64,000 nt of DNA from Neoalteromonas facilis (GCF_002807665.1 NZ_PEAY01000002.1:124001-188000), one strand, 5' to 3'. Shown: positions 54,086 through 62,605, numbered from the stretch's first letter. Made by a program: numbers and translations. Notes: generated by a model from the letters alone, not told the origin.

Positions 54086-54101
54086 TACCCCATAAGTGGT
54101 A
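54086..54101. promoter_or_regulatory. NarL-like palindrome between narK and narL
   Basis: TACCCCATAAGTGGTA has the same layout as 47657-47672 (13 of 16 bases identical). The 308-bp divergent region between narK and narL contains no gene, and this is the clearest element in it. Confidence 0.65.
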
Positions 54102-54191
54102 GCTGGCTTACCTCCAGTAATTTAAGTGAAGTTCACCAGTTCGTGTATAGTTAAACTAAAAGAATGACTCAGCGTTTGTAAGGAGGCATAC

Positions 54192-54845
54192 ATGTTCGAA
54201 GACAAACCCGCCACTATCATGATGGTTGACGACCATCCTTTATTGCGTAAAGGATTAAACCAACTTATCGAATTTGAAGATGATCTAGAAGTCGTTGGAG
54301 AGGCGAGTTCAGGAAAAGAAGCCATCGAAATGGCGGTTCAATTGGAACCTGACCTGATCACGCTGGATTTGAACATGCAAGGTATGGATGGATTGGAAAC
54401 GCTTAAGCATCTCCGAGATAAAGGTGTTGATTCGCGCATCATCATGTTGACGGTATCTGACAACGATGAAGATGTTGTTGAAGCCGTGCGTTCAGGTGCA
54501 GATGGTTATCTTCTAAAGGACATGGACCCAGAAGATATTGTCGACAAACTCCGCGAAGCCGCACTTGGTAAAATGGTGATGAGTGCAAAACTAACTGAAG
54601 TACTGGCAACAGCGTTACGAAAACCCGAAAGGGCTGGAAGTCGAGCATTGGCCAGCCTGACCAGTCGTGAATTGGAGATCCTCAAACTCATCGCCAAAGG
54701 TATGAGCAACAAGCTTATTGCACGAGAATTGGATATTTCGGATGGAACGGTCAAAGTCCATGTGAAGCACTTTCTTAAAAAACTGAATCTACGCTCTCGT
54801 GTGGAAGCAGCTGTATGGATGGTGAACCACCAAAAAGGAGCTTAA
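54192..54845 (+). CDS. narL: NarL-type response regulator
   Basis: Two-domain DNA-binding regulator, 217 residues. The receiver has D13-D14 (MMVDDHPLLRKGL) and phospho-acceptor D59 (LITLDLNMQGMDG), and the LuxR/NarL HTH is at about 148-212 (LTSRELEILKLIAKGMSNKLIARELDISDGTVKVHVKHFLKKLNLRSRVEAA). A strong AAGGAGG precedes the ATG. Presumed partner of the NarX sensor. Its stop is two bases before moeA, so the two are co-transcribed. Confidence 0.93.
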   Translation: MFEDKPATIMMVDDHPLLRKGLNQLIEFEDDLEVVGEASSGKEAIEMAVQLEPDLITLDLNMQGMDGLETLKHLRDKGVDSRIIMLTVSDNDEDVVEAVRSGADGYLLKDMDPEDIVDKLREAALGKMVMSAKLTEVLATALRKPERAGSRALASLTSRELEILKLIAKGMSNKLIARELDISDGTVKVHVKHFLKKLNLRSRVEAAVWMVNHQKGA

Positions 54846-54847
54846 TC

Positions 54848-56083
54848 ATGGGATGTGGTTGCGATGCTAAAGGCCTTATGCCGATAGAGGAAGCAAAACA
54901 AATCATCTGGGACACTATCTCTCCGATTGTTGAAGTTGAGCATTGCAGTCTTGATTCGGTACTGGATAGAGTATTGGCCGAAGATGTGATTTCTCCCATC
55001 AACGTCCCGGGTTTTGATAACTCCGCAATGGACGGCTATGCTATTCGCCATCAGGATCTGTCTTCTGGTACTACTTTTAATCTGGTCGGTAAGAGCTTTG
55101 CTGGCAATCCTTTCAGCGGCGAGATCGGCAAGCATCAGTGCGTGCGTATTATGACCGGCGCACAAATCCCATCAGGTGCGGATGCGGTGGTTATGCAAGA
55201 AAACACCGTTGCAAATGGTAAGGAAATCACAGTCACTCACACTGTTAAGCTAGGTGAAGCTATACGAATCGCAGGTAGTGATATCGCAAAAAAATCCGTC
55301 GTGCTGTCTAAAGGAAAGAGGCTGACTGCAATTGATATTGGGCTCCTCGCGTCTATCGGTATCGATAAGGCATCAGTTTTCCGCAAGCTTAAAGTGGCAT
55401 TGTTTTCAACCGGTGATGAGCTTTTACAGCCTGGGGACATTCCTCAACAGGGCAAAATCTTTGACAGCAATCGGCCCATGCTGCGCGCAATGTTAAAGCG
55501 TCTTGGCGCTGAGGTTCTGGACTTGGGTGTGATAGAAGATGACCCGGAAAAAATTCGTGATGCCTTTACCCAAGCAGATGCAAGTGCAGATTGCGTAATC
55601 ACTTCTGGTGGCGTGTCGGTGGGTGAAGCTGATTATACACGTGAAATTCTCGAGGAGATCGGCCAAGTAGACTTTTGGAAGCTGGCAATCAAACCTGGCA
55701 AACCACTCGCGTTCGGTAGATTAAACAACAGTTTGTTTTTTGGTCTCCCCGGTAATCCAGTGTCAGCGGCAGTCACCTTTGACCAAATTGCCGCACCGTC
55801 TTTATCACTTTTAGCGGGCTGCACACCTGAGGGAAGAGTAGCCATTAGAGCCATCGCTAAAAATAGGTTTAGAAAGAAACCAGGAAGAACTGACTATCAA
55901 CGCGCAGTCTGTTACCGCGACGACAATGGTCAACTGATAGTTGACTCTGTCGGTTCTCAAAGCTCCGGCGTGCTTTCTTGTTTCACCACGAGCAATTGTT
56001 ATGCAGTGCTTGAGAACAGTCGCGGAATGGTAGAGCCGGGAGAAACAGTGAATGTGCAATGGTTTGATTCGGTTTTGAGATAA
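54848..56083 (+). CDS. moeA: Molybdopterin molybdotransferase
   Basis: Inserts molybdate into adenylated molybdopterin. It has 411 residues. Landmarks are NVPGFDNSAMDGYAIR, GAQIPSGADAVVMQE, FSTGDELLQPGD, ITSGGVSVGEADYT, IKPGKPLAFGRL and FFGLPGNPVSA. The frame extends to 54815, but the ATG at 54848 has AAGGAG seven to eight bases upstream. The N-terminus MGCGCDA is Cys-rich. Follows narL by two bases. Confidence 0.96.
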   Translation: MGCGCDAKGLMPIEEAKQIIWDTISPIVEVEHCSLDSVLDRVLAEDVISPINVPGFDNSAMDGYAIRHQDLSSGTTFNLVGKSFAGNPFSGEIGKHQCVRIMTGAQIPSGADAVVMQENTVANGKEITVTHTVKLGEAIRIAGSDIAKKSVVLSKGKRLTAIDIGLLASIGIDKASVFRKLKVALFSTGDELLQPGDIPQQGKIFDSNRPMLRAMLKRLGAEVLDLGVIEDDPEKIRDAFTQADASADCVITSGGVSVGEADYTREILEEIGQVDFWKLAIKPGKPLAFGRLNNSLFFGLPGNPVSAAVTFDQIAAPSLSLLAGCTPEGRVAIRAIAKNRFRKKPGRTDYQRAVCYRDDNGQLIVDSVGSQSSGVLSCFTTSNCYAVLENSRGMVEPGETVNVQWFDSVLR

Positions 56084-56091
56084 AAAAAGCA

Positions 56092-56607
56092 ATGAGTAAT
56101 CAACTTCGTCGTTCGATGTTCATAATTGCAGGCTTACTGGCCTGTCTTTGCGGCATTATTGGCGTCGTATTACCTTTGGTTCCAACTACACCCTTTCTAC
56201 TCTTGTCTGCCTTTTGTTTTTCTAAAAGCTCGAATACGCTGCATCAATGGCTATTATCGCAGCCAATGCTCGGAGGCGTAATTAACGACTGGGAACAATC
56301 AGGTGTAATTGCACTTAAGACCAAAGTCATTGCTTGCACGTTCTTGATTGCGATGGTAGCCGCTGCGTTATTAATTGGTGATTACGCTTATTGGACAATT
56401 GCTTCGGTAACCACTGTATCCATTCTCGTTTTAAAGTTTACTATGGAGCAGACCCAGTCAGGTTTGACGTTATACTATGTATGTTTATTTGATACTCGCT
56501 CACATTTTAGGAGCAACAGTATGGACAGGCGGCCATATCGTGTTGGCGCTTGCTGTATTACCCAGAGTATTGAAAGAGAAGTCACCCCAACGTTTGCTGG
56601 AGTTTGA
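56092..56607 (+). CDS. DUF454 (YbaN-like) inner-membrane protein with a long C-terminal extension
   Basis: Small membrane protein of the YbaN family, unknown function. Residues 1-120 fit (AGLLACLCGIIGVVLPLVPTTPFLLLSAFCFSKSSNTLHQWLL). Family members have about 125 residues; this frame runs to 171 and its last 44 residues share DNA with the next gene (131-bp overlap) in another frame. A lost stop codon or local frameshift is likely. Starts 8 bp after moeA. Confidence 0.8.
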   Translation: MSNQLRRSMFIIAGLLACLCGIIGVVLPLVPTTPFLLLSAFCFSKSSNTLHQWLLSQPMLGGVINDWEQSGVIALKTKVIACTFLIAMVAAALLIGDYAYWTIASVTTVSILVLKFTMEQTQSGLTLYYVCLFDTRSHFRSNSMDRRPYRVGACCITQSIEREVTPTFAGV

Positions 56608-56920
56608 ATCAGCGTTTGAGCGTATTGGTAAACCGGCCATGCTAATCCAAATAGTCACAGGTTTGCTGTTAGCACATCGATTGTTGCCCGACATTTCACT
56701 ATGGCTGGATTGGAGTAACCCCATCTCGAGGGTGATTGCCATAAAGTTTATACTACTTACGTTAACTATTTTATTAGCTGTTGACGCTAAACTAAGAGTT
56801 TTACCTAAATTATCGCAGCAGAATTTATGGGATATGGCCCTGCATATTATTGCCGTAACCCTGCTTTCGATAATTTTCGTAATCGTCGGCGTATCTTTCA
56901 AGACGGGTTGGTTGTATTAA
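56477..56920 (+). CDS. CopD-domain membrane protein
   Basis: A 147-residue four-helix membrane protein (VYLILAHILGATVWTGGHIVLALAVLPRVL, IGKPAMLIQIVTGLLLAHRLL, ISRVIAIKFILLTLTILLAVDAKLRVL, LSIIFVIVGVSFKTGWLY). It resembles the CopD or DUF2269-like family, which can bind heme or copper. Its location between moeA and moaE suggests a link to the nitrate locus; the role is unknown. No ribosome site is obvious before the ATG. Confidence 0.77.
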   Translation: MYVYLILAHILGATVWTGGHIVLALAVLPRVLKEKSPQRLLEFESAFERIGKPAMLIQIVTGLLLAHRLLPDISLWLDWSNPISRVIAIKFILLTLTILLAVDAKLRVLPKLSQQNLWDMALHIIAVTLLSIIFVIVGVSFKTGWLY

Positions 56921-57362
56921 GCCAGCGATCCATTGCTTCCTTGTCCGACAATCGACTGGCGACCCACTTCATACCTTCTGAGGTACCTTCTTGTTTCCAT
57001 AAAGGGGCGTTGGTTTTCAGGTAGTCAATAATAAACTCACACGCCTCAAATGCGTTTTTGCGATGTTTGGATGTTACGCCTACGAACACAATCTGCTCCT
57101 GAGGCCCAATCCTCCCCACTCGGTGGATAACTCTTATTTGCCCCAACTGCCAACGTTTTCGCGCTTCGCTGCAGATACGCATCAGGGATTTTTCGGTCAT
57201 ACCTGGGTAATGCTCTATGTGAATGCCCGACACTGCCCCCTGAACATTGAAATCTCGTACCAAACCGGTAAAAGTGACTACAGCGCCGTCCCCATCCGCC
57301 TCTTCCTTAAGCGCCTGGTATTGTTCATAGTGATCAAAATCGGCACGCTGAACGCTAATCAT
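56898..57362 (-). CDS. moaE: Molybdopterin synthase catalytic subunit
   Basis: Large subunit of molybdopterin synthase, 154 residues (YQALKEEADGDGAVVTFTGLVRDFN, IHIEHYPGMTEKSL, IHRVGRIGPQEQIVFVGVTSKHRKNAFEACEFIIDYLKTNAPLWKQE). Last gene of the moa run. Two bases after moaD. Convergent overlap of 23 bp with the CopD gene. Confidence 0.96.
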   Translation of the reverse strand: MISVQRADFDHYEQYQALKEEADGDGAVVTFTGLVRDFNVQGAVSGIHIEHYPGMTEKSLMRICSEARKRWQLGQIRVIHRVGRIGPQEQIVFVGVTSKHRKNAFEACEFIIDYLKTNAPLWKQEGTSEGMKWVASRLSDKEAMDRWLNTTNPS

Positions 57363-57364
57363 TG

Positions 57365-57610
57365 CTAACCTCCTGTCACCGGCGGGAAAAACGCAATTTC
57401 GTCGCCATCATTTATTTTTGCGTCTTTTCCACAAAGCGTTTGATTGACTGCGCACAACACATCTCGTTCTTCGAGCAAGCGCCACACTTCTCCGCGTTCA
57501 ACAAGCTCATGTGCGACATCGGCTACGGTGTTTTCACCGGCATATTCAAAATTTAAAGACGATGTACCTATCCTTTCACGAAGACTTGCGAAAAATTTTA
57601 TCTGTATCAT
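57365..57610 (-). CDS. moaD: Molybdopterin synthase sulfur carrier subunit
   Basis: Ubiquitin-fold sulfur carrier, 81 residues ending in the functional GG (FFPPVTGG). ATG at 57610 overlaps the moaC stop by four bases. MoeB (61835) adenylates this C-terminus. Confidence 0.95.
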   Translation of the reverse strand: MIQIKFFASLRERIGTSSLNFEYAGENTVADVAHELVERGEVWRLLEERDVLCAVNQTLCGKDAKINDGDEIAFFPPVTGG

Positions 57611-58101
57611 GTTGAGCGCCTCCACAGTCCAGTTTTACCACCGCTTTTTTCAATGACTTTTAAGCCATGAATGACCATTTTTGGGTCAACAGCTTTACAC
57701 ATATCAAAAAGCGTAAGCGCAGCCACAGAAGCGCCAGTAAGCGCCTCCATTTCAACGCCAGTGTTACCATTTAACTTACATTGACAGGTTATCTTTATTT
57801 GCTTGGATAACTCGTCAGTTTCAAAATCCACGTCTACTTTGCTGAGTAACAGTGGATGACATAGCGGCACCAGATTGGCACATTGTTTTGCCGCTTGAAT
57901 GCCTGCCACTCTTGCGACACTAAAGACATCACCTTTGGCGAGCTGGTTTTGTATTATTTGCTCAAGCGCAATATCTGAAACACTGACATAGGCTTCCGCT
58001 TTTGCTATGCGAGTCGATGTGGCTTTTTCGCTCACATCGACCATGTTCGCTTTGCCATGATTATCAATATGGCTAAGCTCAGAATTAGTTAGCCCAGTCA
58101 T
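57607..58101 (-). CDS. moaC: Cyclic pyranopterin monophosphate synthase
   Basis: Second enzyme of Moco synthesis, 164 residues. Landmarks are [75 protein letters not shown] and IEKSGGKTG. Overlaps moaB by four bases (ATGA) and moaD by four. Complete. Confidence 0.96.
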   Translation of the reverse strand: MTGLTNSELSHIDNHGKANMVDVSEKATSTRIAKAEAYVSVSDIALEQIIQNQLAKGDVFSVARVAGIQAAKQCANLVPLCHPLLLSKVDVDFETDELSKQIKITCQCKLNGNTGVEMEALTGASVAALTLFDMCKAVDPKMVIHGLKVIEKSGGKTGLWRRST

Positions 58102-58643
58102 ATCGGTCTACTCGCGCATTGAAGCGCTTCATTGGTTTGTAAATGCGGTACGAAGTTACACGGGCCATGGGCGCCATTTAGTTGCGCTTCAATGATACCC
58201 GCCCAAGCGGTTTTGCAAGCATTGGTAGACCCAGGTAGACAAAATATAACCGTGTTGTTTGCTAATCCAGATATAGCCCTTGATTGGATTGTTGAAGTAC
58301 CTATTTCCTTAAATGACAAATATCGAAATAATTCACCGAATCCCTCAACTTCTTTGTCAAACAAGGGTTTTACCGCTTCAGGTGTGGAATCTCTTGCAGT
58401 AAATCCGGTACCTCCAGTCACGATTACGGCTTGTATGGCTGGATCTGCGATATAAGCAGAGACGCACGCTCGGATCAGATAAATGTCATCGATAACAATC
58501 TCTCGCTTAATCACCTGATGACCCGATTCAGTCGCATTCACGGCCAGATACTCGCCAGAGGTATCTGTGCTTCTATCACGCGTGTCTGACACTGTCAGAA
58601 CGGCGACACCAAGTGATTCAAATTGTTTGTTAGCATGTCCCAT
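58098..58643 (-). CDS. moaB: Molybdenum cofactor biosynthesis protein B
   Basis: MogA/MoaB-type protein, 181 residues from the ATG at 58643 (GAGG six bases upstream; the frame extends to 58697). The core is [24 protein letters not shown], ..[38 protein letters not shown] and [15 protein letters not shown]. It probably adenylates molybdopterin. Overlaps mobA by 14 bp. Confidence 0.94.
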   Translation of the reverse strand: MGHANKQFESLGVAVLTVSDTRDRSTDTSGEYLAVNATESGHQVIKREIVIDDIYLIRACVSAYIADPAIQAVIVTGGTGFTARDSTPEAVKPLFDKEVEGFGELFRYLSFKEIGTSTIQSRAISGLANNTVIFCLPGSTNACKTAWAGIIEAQLNGAHGPCNFVPHLQTNEALQCASRPI

Positions 58644-59223
58644 GGCGAACCTCAGTTGGTACAGAACATTCGGATGTTTCGAAGTGTTGCATTGCAAAAC
58701 GCCATTGTTCTGGTGTGTTTGAATTGAAAAGGGGTGACTGCTGGCGCAGTTGCAGCTTCATTAAAGGGAAATGCGTGCAAAAGCGATCAACAGAAAAACT
58801 GTTTGTACACCGCAGTGTGTAATCCAGGGTTTGGCGGGTCGTCTCGGTGTTACGCAAGTAAAGCGGCAAACTATGTTCACCAAATCTGACATTGCTCGAA
58901 AACTTTTCGCCGCTATCTAACAAGCGTTGTAGTGTGGAAACATCCATGAGCGGAAGGTCGATCGGCAGTATCAATAGATTTTTGTTAGGAAAGCGCATAG
59001 CAGCACTGTGGATACCAGACAAAGGCCCTTTACCTGGGTACAGATCTGGGAAATGTCCAGTTTCGCCGTCATTACGACTGATAACAACTTTACTCACCGA
59101 TGTTTCAAGTAACATCTGGTAAGTTCTGGTCAACATGGTTGATTGCGAAATCGTAAGTAAAGCTTTGTCTTGGCCCATGCGGCTAGAAGCACCGCCGGCT
59201 AAAATGACGCCAATTGTGTTCAT
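58630..59223 (-). CDS. mobA: Molybdenum cofactor guanylyltransferase
   Basis: Attaches GMP to molybdopterin to form the bis-MGD cofactor used by NarG. It has 197 residues. N-terminal nucleotide-binding loop GVILAGGASSRMGQDKALL (about 5-23), then LLILPIDLPLMDVSTLQRL. Follows moaA with one base between, with the ribosome site GAGGG lying in the moaA stop region. Confidence 0.94.
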   Translation of the reverse strand: MNTIGVILAGGASSRMGQDKALLTISQSTMLTRTYQMLLETSVSKVVISRNDGETGHFPDLYPGKGPLSGIHSAAMRFPNKNLLILPIDLPLMDVSTLQRLLDSGEKFSSNVRFGEHSLPLYLRNTETTRQTLDYTLRCTNSFSVDRFCTHFPLMKLQLRQQSPLFNSNTPEQWRFAMQHFETSECSVPTEVRHGTC

Positions 59224-59224
59224 G

Positions 59225-60199
59225 TTACCCTCCTAGCATAGCCAGCTGCTTCGTTGCACCTGTAAATCCTTGATGCAGAAAATGCTGACTGTGTTTTTGT
59301 TGAAGATGAGAAACAATAGCTTGCTGAGTACCCGAAACATCACCTGCTGACAGAAATGAACGGATACTGACGCCTTGTTCTGCAAACAGGCACAGATGCA
59401 ACTTGCCTTGTGCGGAAACACGCAAGCGATTGCATGATTCACAGAAATCTTTGCTATAAGGCATGATTAGGCCGATATTCCCTGTAAATTTGGGGTGCAT
59501 GAATTCCTGTGCAGGCCCGGCATCGGTTTCTCTAATAATGCGCTGCCACCCTTGCTCGATAAGTCGATCTTTAATCGTTTGCCCGGCGACGTGGTTTTTA
59601 TCAAAAAAGCTCTTGTTGTCGCCAGTCTGCATAAGTTCAATGAATCGCCAGGTAACCTTGTGGTCGCGCAGGTAGTCAAAAAATGCCCCTAACTCTTTGT
59701 AGTTGAATTGCTTGAGCATAACCGTGTTCAGCTTAATGTTGCTGATGCCTAACTGAACTGCTCGTTCTATTCCTAACAGTATTTCTTCCAGTTTCTGTTT
59801 ACCGGTGATCGCCGCAAACATACGCGGGTCTAGACTATCTGCACTCACATTAATGGCATCTAGGCCAGCCCGCTTGTACCTTTCGATGTCCTGATTGAGC
59901 TTGAAACCGTTTGTTGTCAGGGCAACTTTTTTAATACCGTCGACTTTTTTGCAGGTTTCGATGATCTCACATAAGTCTTTGCGCAGTGCTGGCTCGCCAC
60001 CAGTAATGCGCACTTTGGTTGTTCCCAAGCCGGCAAACGCTTGCACCAGCGTTTGAATTTCTTTCACAGACAATCCACGTTTGGGAGTGTTGCAGTCATT
60101 GCCATCAGGAAGACAGTAGTTACAGCGGAAGTTGCACAGTTCAGTTACTGAGAGTCTCAGGTAATTGAATCGTCTTCCGAATGAGTCTTGTAAATTCAT
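59225..60199 (-). CDS. moaA: GTP 3',8-cyclase (radical SAM)
   Basis: First enzyme of Moco synthesis. It has 324 residues. N-terminal radical-SAM cluster C22-X3-C26-X2-C29 (CNFRCNYC), VRITGGEPALR, and a C-terminal Fe-S site (FCESCNRLRVSAQGKLHLCLF). It ends in GG (AMLGG), as is required for activity. A probable Moco riboswitch precedes the gene. Confidence 0.96.
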   Translation of the reverse strand: MNLQDSFGRRFNYLRLSVTELCNFRCNYCLPDGNDCNTPKRGLSVKEIQTLVQAFAGLGTTKVRITGGEPALRKDLCEIIETCKKVDGIKKVALTTNGFKLNQDIERYKRAGLDAINVSADSLDPRMFAAITGKQKLEEILLGIERAVQLGISNIKLNTVMLKQFNYKELGAFFDYLRDHKVTWRFIELMQTGDNKSFFDKNHVAGQTIKDRLIEQGWQRIIRETDAGPAQEFMHPKFTGNIGLIMPYSKDFCESCNRLRVSAQGKLHLCLFAEQGVSIRSFLSAGDVSGTQQAIVSHLQQKHSQHFLHQGFTGATKQLAMLGG

Positions 60200-60203
60200 C
60201 TAA

Positions 60204-60320
60204 CACCTTTCCAAATGTCGAGCATTGCAGCTCGTGGGCGGCAGGTTGATTTCTCTGGCTACCGGGCAACTTCTCAGTCGCGGCTCCTGTACCTTAGTTA
60301 TTTAAACCTTAGGTATTGGA
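60204..60320 (-). ncRNA. Probable Moco (molybdenum cofactor) riboswitch upstream of moaA
   Basis: The moaA leader ends in UUUGGAAAGGUG (complement of 60204-60215), the same conserved 3' segment seen in E. coli moaA (CUGGAAAGGUG) that carries the ribosome site. Before it are a hairpin CGAGC-N6-GCUCG (60219-60234), GCCGCCC, CGGUAGCC and GUUGCCC, all in the order of the Moco RNA. The 5' boundary is approximate. It would turn moa expression down when cofactor is plentiful. Confidence 0.72.
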
Positions 60321-60401
60321 GCTCGGAGTTTTTGTTACCTTAAGTGTGGCGTAAAAGTGTTGTTTTTGTTATTCCGCTGAAGGAATACTCACAAGGAGGT
60401 A

Positions 60402-60429
60402 TAAAAAAGCCGACCCGTGTTGAGTCGGC
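60402..60429 (-). terminator. Rho-independent terminator of the porin gene
   Basis: GCCGAC (60409-60414) and GTCGGC (60424-60429) with a 9-base loop. On the minus strand six T follow (complement of 60403-60408). It lies 20 bp after the porin stop at 60449. Confidence 0.9.
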
Positions 60430-60448
60430 AACTAACGCGTGGATGACG

Positions 60449-61645
60449 TTAGAAAGTGAAAGTCATCATTGCCCACAGTTTATTGGTGTCGACCGCGAAA
60501 TCATCGGCACTGTAGTTGGCATAACGCAGTAAAAAGTTTGTATTTTTATATACAGGATAAGTGGCGTTGAAATTAAACTCATTGCCGTAGTCTATTGCAC
60601 CTACGTCTGATTCAAACTGGTGCCATACGCCTAATAGTTTTAACTTACCAATACTGCCGGACGCCTTGATGTAGAGATCGTTGATCCCCTGTCCGGGCGT
60701 AGCAAGAAACTTATCAGCGAACCCTTGAAACTTATGCAGAGTCGCCAGAGGCGTTGTGAATCCTTTGCCGTTATCGCTACCAAGTGACTCGTAACCTATT
60801 CCAACGTTGACCGCTGATAATTTAGTGTTTAACTCTAACGCTAGGTAATCAGTGGAAAAGTCTGTTGGATTGTCACCGGTTTCATTTTGACGTGCAAAAG
60901 CCGCGTGAACGTTTACGGCAGAAATCTTACCATCGTAACTTACCCCGAATGTGCGAGTCGCGATGGCATTCGCAGTGTCGAAGTCAAGCTCATAGGCGAA
61001 ACCTGCCACCTTGTGATCAGCATTGATTTTATATGTGACGTTCAACAGATGTATGTTGCCACCCAAATCCGAATTTGGGCTATCTGTACCAAAAATTCGA
61101 TTTACGTTATGTATATAGCTGTAGTCAACATTCAGGCCAGACTGATTGTCGTATCTTAGACGATAGCCATCATAAGTCTGTTCATTTTGACGCCAACCAA
61201 CACCACCGACGAATCTTTGATCATTGTGATTGATGCGTTGTCGACCTGCCGTAAAATGAAATGACTTGGTCTTGTAACCCATATAAGCTTGGTTGAAATC
61301 TGAGCCAATCGGATCTGCAACGACAGGATAGTTGGTATTGCCATTGAATGTACTATTGAAGTTTTCGTTGCCCAAGGCGGTTACGTTATCGAACTCTATT
61401 TGCGTATAGAAGCCCCCAAAATCTGCACTTTTATAACTAAGGCGGGTAAGCAATGTTGATGCATTCGCATCTTTATCAACGTTATCCTGGTCTACTCGCT
61501 CGTATCGATAACGCAGTTTAATATTCGCTTCACCGTCAGTGATCGCTTGTTGGAAATCAGCGAATCCGGTTGCAACCGATACGTTTGGCATTAATAAACC
61601 CGCTGCACATATGCTAGCGATAGCCGTTGCTAATTGTGTTTTCAT
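60449..61645 (-). CDS. Alginate-export-family outer membrane porin
   Basis: Outer-membrane beta-barrel, 398 residues with signal peptide (IASICAAGLLMPNVSVATG, cleavage about 26). The barrel has the family pattern (NIKLRYRYERVDQDNVDKDANASTLLTRLSYKSADFGGF, FTAGRQRINHNDQRFVGGVGWRQNEQTYDGYRLRY) and ends in a terminal Phe. No alginate genes are nearby. In this locus it may admit nitrate, nitrite or molybdate across the outer membrane. GAGGAGA upstream. Confidence 0.85.
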   Translation of the reverse strand: MKTQLATAIASICAAGLLMPNVSVATGFADFQQAITDGEANIKLRYRYERVDQDNVDKDANASTLLTRLSYKSADFGGFYTQIEFDNVTALGNENFNSTFNGNTNYPVVADPIGSDFNQAYMGYKTKSFHFTAGRQRINHNDQRFVGGVGWRQNEQTYDGYRLRYDNQSGLNVDYSYIHNVNRIFGTDSPNSDLGGNIHLLNVTYKINADHKVAGFAYELDFDTANAIATRTFGVSYDGKISAVNVHAAFARQNETGDNPTDFSTDYLALELNTKLSAVNVGIGYESLGSDNGKGFTTPLATLHKFQGFADKFLATPGQGINDLYIKASGSIGKLKLLGVWHQFESDVGAIDYGNEFNFNATYPVYKNTNFLLRYANYSADDFAVDTNKLWAMMTFTF

Positions 61646-61718
61646 AGTATTCTCCTCACTAAATGCTGCGATGAATACTACCCTCTAAAAAAAATAAAAC
61701 CATTAAAAATCATAAAGA

Positions 61719-61767
61719 TACCCACACTTACCCCTTGCTTGAAAATTGTGGTACTCCGAATACCTAT
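61719..61767 (+). promoter_or_regulatory. Cluster of NarL-like heptamers between the porin and moeB
   Basis: Four heptamers of the TACYYMT type in the same orientation: TACCCAC (61719-61725), TACCCCT (61729-61735, exact), TACTCCG (61752-61758) and TACCTAT (61761-61767, exact). The spacing within each pair is 10 and 9 bp. Position in the divergent promoter suggests nitrate control of both genes. Confidence 0.5.
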
Positions 61768-61834
61768 TTTGGGGAATTGCTGGTCTATGGCTTGAGTGGT
61801 AAAAAGAAATGCAACTAAAGTTGTGGGATACACG

Positions 61835-62593
61835 ATGAAAAAAGAGCTCACTACAAAGCTAGCAATGCGATACAGCCGCCATGTCCTGCTATCTGGCTTT
61901 GACTTGGATAAACAGGAGATCCTGACAAACAGCAAAGTGTTGATACTAGGTGTTGGCGGACTAGGATGTGCTGTTAGCCAATATTTAGCTGCAAGTGGCG
62001 TTGGCGGAATAACGCTGGTTGATGACGATAAGGTAGAATTGACAAATCTTCAGCGACAAGTGCTGCACTTGGAAAATAACATCGGGCAACCGAAAGTAAG
62101 TTCTGCACAACATTTGTTGTCGCAAATCAACAGCGAGGTAAGCATCAAGACATTTAATCAACGACTCTCTTCAAATGAACTTCAGATGTTGGTTACCGAG
62201 AATGATTTGGTCGTAGACTGCACAGACAATCTAAGCAGTAGAGATCAAATCAATTCAATCTGCTATCAGTCGGGTAAGCCTTTGGTGTCTGGTGCGGCGA
62301 TACGTATGGAAGGACAATTATTCAACGTACTGCCAGACAAAAAAAGTGCGTGTTATGCCTGTTATAGCCATTACTTTGGCGAACAAAATCTCAGCTGTGT
62401 TGAATCAGGAGTCATGTCACCACTTGTAGGAATTATTGGCACCAGCCAAGCGCTCGAGGCCATCAAGATCCTAACGCACTATGGGGAGCCGTTTTACAAT
62501 CAGCTAAAGCTGTTTGATGCAATGGAGCACAGCTGGCGTACAGTGAATGTCGTTCCTCTTAAGGACTGCAAAGTTTGCGGACATACGAGGTAA
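61835..62593 (+). CDS. moeB: Molybdopterin-synthase adenylyltransferase (MoeB/ThiF)
   Basis: Activates the MoaD C-terminus by adenylation. It has 252 residues. ATP site GVGGLGCAVSQYLAASGVGGITLVDDDKVELTNLQRQVLH, DCTDNLSSRDQIN, two Cys pairs CYACYSHY and CKVCGH (zinc). ATG at 61835 is chosen, matching the family N-terminus (RYSRHVLLSGFD); a GTG at 61796 extends it by 13 residues. Confidence 0.93.
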   Translation: MKKELTTKLAMRYSRHVLLSGFDLDKQEILTNSKVLILGVGGLGCAVSQYLAASGVGGITLVDDDKVELTNLQRQVLHLENNIGQPKVSSAQHLLSQINSEVSIKTFNQRLSSNELQMLVTENDLVVDCTDNLSSRDQINSICYQSGKPLVSGAAIRMEGQLFNVLPDKKSACYACYSHYFGEQNLSCVESGVMSPLVGIIGTSQALEAIKILTHYGEPFYNQLKLFDAMEHSWRTVNVVPLKDCKVCGHTR

Positions 62594-62605
62594 GGTCAAA
62601 AACCA

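Noticed and set aside
60391-60400. Good Shine-Dalgarno-like AAGGAGGT on the plus strand after the porin
   Set aside because: No start codon followed by a plausible protein; it lies next to the terminator.
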